DNA of 15,044 nucleotides from Thermodesulfobacteriaceae bacterium UBA6232. Its GTDB lineage: Bacteria; Desulfobacterota; Thermodesulfobacteria; Thermodesulfobacteriales; Thermodesulfobacteriaceae. The DNA lies in the NCBI GenBank assembly GCA_002441555.1, contig DJWK01000014.1, forward strand, positions 13,310-28,353. Reading direction: 5' to 3'. The translations under genes were made by a program, and so were the position numbers. A model generated the notes under the pieces. It was not told where the DNA came from. It did no database searches and was given only the letters and a program-made list of their open reading frames with translations. Below, piece after piece: positions 13,358-15,044 of the stretch. Within the stretch, counting starts at the first letter, position 1. Each line of letters begins with the position of its first letter.

Positions 13358-14149
13358 ATGGAATGGGAAAGAGAAGCAGAGGAATATCTTAAAAAAATTC
13401 CCTTTTTTGTTAGGGGAAAAGTTAAAAGAGAGGTAGAGAAATATCTTTCCACTAAAGGGGTTAAAAAAGTCACCTTGGAGGATTTTCTTTCGGCTAAAGA
13501 GGTTCTCCTTGAAAAGATGTCCCAAGCAGAAAAGGGATATGAGGTCACAGGGTGTTTTGGTGTAAATTCCTGTCCCAATGCTATTACCTCCTCAGAAATC
13601 CTTTTAAAAAAAATTGAAGAAATTCTTGAGGCTGAAAATATAACGGAATTCTTGAAAGAAAAGGTGAAAGGGCCTCTTAAGGCTCATCATAAATTTAAAG
13701 TGGGGCTTTCTGAGTGTCCCAATGCCTGCTCCCAAATTCATATCACCGATTTTGCCTTACATGGGGTTAGTCTCCCTGAAGTTAATCCTAAGGCCTGTTC
13801 CTTTTGCGGCTCCTGTGTGGAGACCTGTGAAGAAGAGGCTATAACTCTTACTGAAAACGGACCTTTTATAAACGCAGAAAAATGTGTAGGCTGCGGGGCC
13901 TGTATTAAAATCTGCCCTGAAGATGCTCTTTTTGAAGGATTTAAAGGTTACAAAATCTACCTTGGCGGAAAACTGGGAAGACATCCAAGACTTGCAACTT
14001 TCTGGCGTCTTGCAAAAGAAGAAGAAGTTCCATCACTTCTAAAAAAGGTTCTATCCTTTTACAAAAAATATAATCAAAAGGGCGAACGCTTGGGAGCAAT
14101 TATTGAAAAAATCGGATGGGAGAAAATTAAATATTTACTTCAGGAATAG
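13358..14149 (+). CDS. PCP_red / half-size siroheme sulfite-reductase-like protein with two ferredoxin clusters
   Basis: A 263-residue protein with three parts. Residues ~5-50 (LKKIPFFVRGKVKREVEKYL) resemble the small PCP_red domain found in light-independent protochlorophyllide reductase subunits. Residues ~60-135 hold a sulfite/nitrite reductase siroheme-[4Fe-4S] site, C66-x5-C72 (GCFGVNSCPNA) and C120-x3-C124 (SECPNACS), followed after the ferredoxin insert by YLGGKLGRHPRLA (201-213). Residues ~145-190 form an inserted 2x[4Fe-4S] ferredoxin (C147xxCxxCxxxC157 and C176xxCxxCxxxC186). Full sulfite reductases have two reductase half-domains; only one is present here, so it is comparable to small low-spin or AsrC-like proteins. 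Siroheme binding is likely. The substrate (sulfite, nitrite or other) cannot be stated. The start has a GAGGAGG inside the end of the previous gene, 3 nt away. Its 3' end overlaps the convergent NlpC/P60 gene by 23 nt. Confidence 0.85.
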   Translation: MEWEREAEEYLKKIPFFVRGKVKREVEKYLSTKGVKKVTLEDFLSAKEVLLEKMSQAEKGYEVTGCFGVNSCPNAITSSEILLKKIEEILEAENITEFLKEKVKGPLKAHHKFKVGLSECPNACSQIHITDFALHGVSLPEVNPKACSFCGSCVETCEEEAITLTENGPFINAEKCVGCGACIKICPEDALFEGFKGYKIYLGGKLGRHPRLATFWRLAKEEEVPSLLKKVLSFYKKYNQKGERLGAIIEKIGWEKIKYLLQE

Positions 14150-15044
14150 TGTCCTCTCTTTTTATAACACCTTTATTATCCCTGTTTTCAAAGTTTTCTT
14201 TGTTTTTATTCAGATACTCCTGAAAATATTCAAGCACTTCTCCGTTTAAGACCCTTTTTGCCCCGGCATAGCGTTTTTTAAAATAAGGATCATCTAAGGA
14301 ATCAATGGCAACTCTTTTTCTTGAAGAGGAAATATGAATAAACCGTTTATCTCCTATATAGATACCTACATGAGAGATTCTTTTTCCCCTGGTTTTAAAA
14401 AATACAAGATCTCCTGGTATCAATTCATCTTTATCTACTGAAACCCCGACCCGATATTGCTCTATAGAACTTCTTGGAAGCTTTATACCAAGTTCTTCAT
14501 AGACCAGTTTTACAAAGGCAGAACAATCAAGATATCCATTCCCTTCTCCTCCAAACTTATATCTTTGATCGGCAAAATTAAGGGAAATCTCAAGAAACTT
14601 TTGTTTAAGGGCTTCCTCTTCCTCCTCGGTAAGCATAGAAGGAGTAAGAAAACCTCTTTTGGAAAGTATATTCTTTTCAAACTTTTGAGAAAGGGTATCT
14701 TCCTTTTCTGAGATAAGATTTTTGGGTTTTTCTAATACAAAAGGAGCCTCAGCATAGGTTATATCCACAGGAATTTTTAATCTCTGCCCTACAAATAAAA
14801 CATTGTCTTTTAAATTATTAACTTCCTTTAAAACTGGAAGAGGTACATTGTACTTTAAGGAAATCCTGTAAAGGGTTTCACCTTCTTGCACAATGTGATA
14901 TTTATAGCCAGCAGGGGCCTCATCTATAGGGTCACTTTTTTGAATCTTAACGAGTAATACCTGTCCTGGCTTTAATTGATTACTCTTTAAACTGTTGAGT
15001 TTTTTAATATCTTCAACAGTGGTTTCATAAAGACGGGCTATCTT
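14127..15044 (-). CDS. LysM-NlpC/P60 peptidoglycan endopeptidase (N-terminus outside window)
   Basis: A cell-envelope cysteine peptidase that cleaves peptidoglycan stem peptides. The frame stays open to the right edge, so the gene is longer than the GTG at 14891 would suggest; 305 residues are visible. In order: the end of one LysM domain (KIARLYETTVEDIKKLNSLK), a full second LysM (YHIVQEGETLYRISLKYNVP...LFVGQRLKIPV) for glycan binding, an acidic linker, and an NlpC/P60 catalytic domain. That domain has the Cys of YLDCSAFVKLVYEELG, the His of SHVGIYIG and the third polar residue in RFIHIS. A charged, Asn/Lys-rich tail of about 40 residues follows. A signal peptide or lipobox would be upstream and cannot be seen. 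The 3' end overlaps the sulfite-reductase-like gene tail to tail by 23 nt. It probably acts in wall remodelling or daughter-cell separation. Confidence 0.93.
   Translation of the reverse strand, partial: KIARLYETTVEDIKKLNSLKSNQLKPGQVLLVKIQKSDPIDEAPAGYKYHIVQEGETLYRISLKYNVPLPVLKEVNNLKDNVLFVGQRLKIPVDITYAEAPFVLEKPKNLISEKEDTLSQKFEKNILSKRGFLTPSMLTEEEEEALKQKFLEISLNFADQRYKFGGEGNGYLDCSAFVKLVYEELGIKLPRSSIEQYRVGVSVDKDELIPGDLVFFKTRGKRISHVGIYIGDKRFIHISSSRKRVAIDSLDDPYFKKRYAGAKRVLNGEVLEYFQEYLNKNKENFENRDNKGVIKREDTIPEVNI

Noticed and set aside
14127..14891. NlpC/P60 gene starting at the GTG at 14891
   Set aside because: The frame continues upstream without a stop to 15044 and encodes the rest of this LysM domain and part of another, so 14891 is not the true start.
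1..15044. CRISPR array, insertion sequence, prophage or toxin-antitoxin pair
   Set aside because: No regularly spaced repeats, transposase-like proteins, terminal repeats or paired small toxin/antitoxin genes were seen.

Overview
The window is about 15 kb of AT-rich (by eye below 40% GC), densely packed bacterial chromosome. Tandem rubrerythrins, a small siroheme sulfite-reductase-like protein with ferredoxin domains, Gram-negative-style cell-wall genes and many Lys/Glu-rich proteins suggest an anaerobic, probably thermophilic bacterium, perhaps of the Thermodesulfobacteriota (Thermodesulfobacterium/Caldimicrobium type). That placement is inference; no rRNA or other phylogenetic marker was compared. 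No insertion sequence, phage gene, CRISPR array, tRNA or rRNA was recognised.

Region 1 (1-3360, minus strand) is the start of a division/cell-wall (dcw) cluster in the order mraZ - rsmH - ftsL - ftsI-like - murE, with murE running off the left edge. It has a sigma70-type promoter and three 10-bp direct repeats that look like MraZ boxes. The ftsI-position gene is intact and translationally coupled on both sides. Its product, however, has lost the segment carrying the transpeptidase SxxK and SxN motifs, and no KTG is visible, so it looks like a non-catalytic division PBP.

Region 2 (3500-4705, minus) is a two-gene rubrerythrin operon for peroxide defence. It has a strong promoter, a perfect inverted repeat over the -35 element, near-identical ribosome binding sites in front of both genes, and a rho-independent terminator.

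Region 3 (4745-11858) holds a creatininase-family amidohydrolase (minus) divergent from mfd (plus). Mfd converges on an overlapping minus-strand pair, uvrD/pcrA followed by a PilZ-domain gene. Mfd and a UvrD/PcrA helicase with the RNA-polymerase-binding Tudor-like tail are both transcription-coupled repair factors. Their promoters, and that of the creatininase-like gene, predict leaderless or nearly leaderless mRNAs.

Region 4 (12007-14149, plus) is a three-gene redox operon: a zinc-ribbon protein that looks like an HD-phosphohydrolase relative without its HD residues, a Frdx-like iron-sulfur protein, and a PCP_red/half-sulfite-reductase/2x[4Fe-4S] protein. It follows a promoter with a CRP/FNR-type site centred at about -41.5. 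Region 5 (14127-15044, minus) is a LysM-NlpC/P60 peptidoglycan hydrolase cut by the right edge. The best candidates for something undescribed are the core-deleted FtsI and the region 4 operon.
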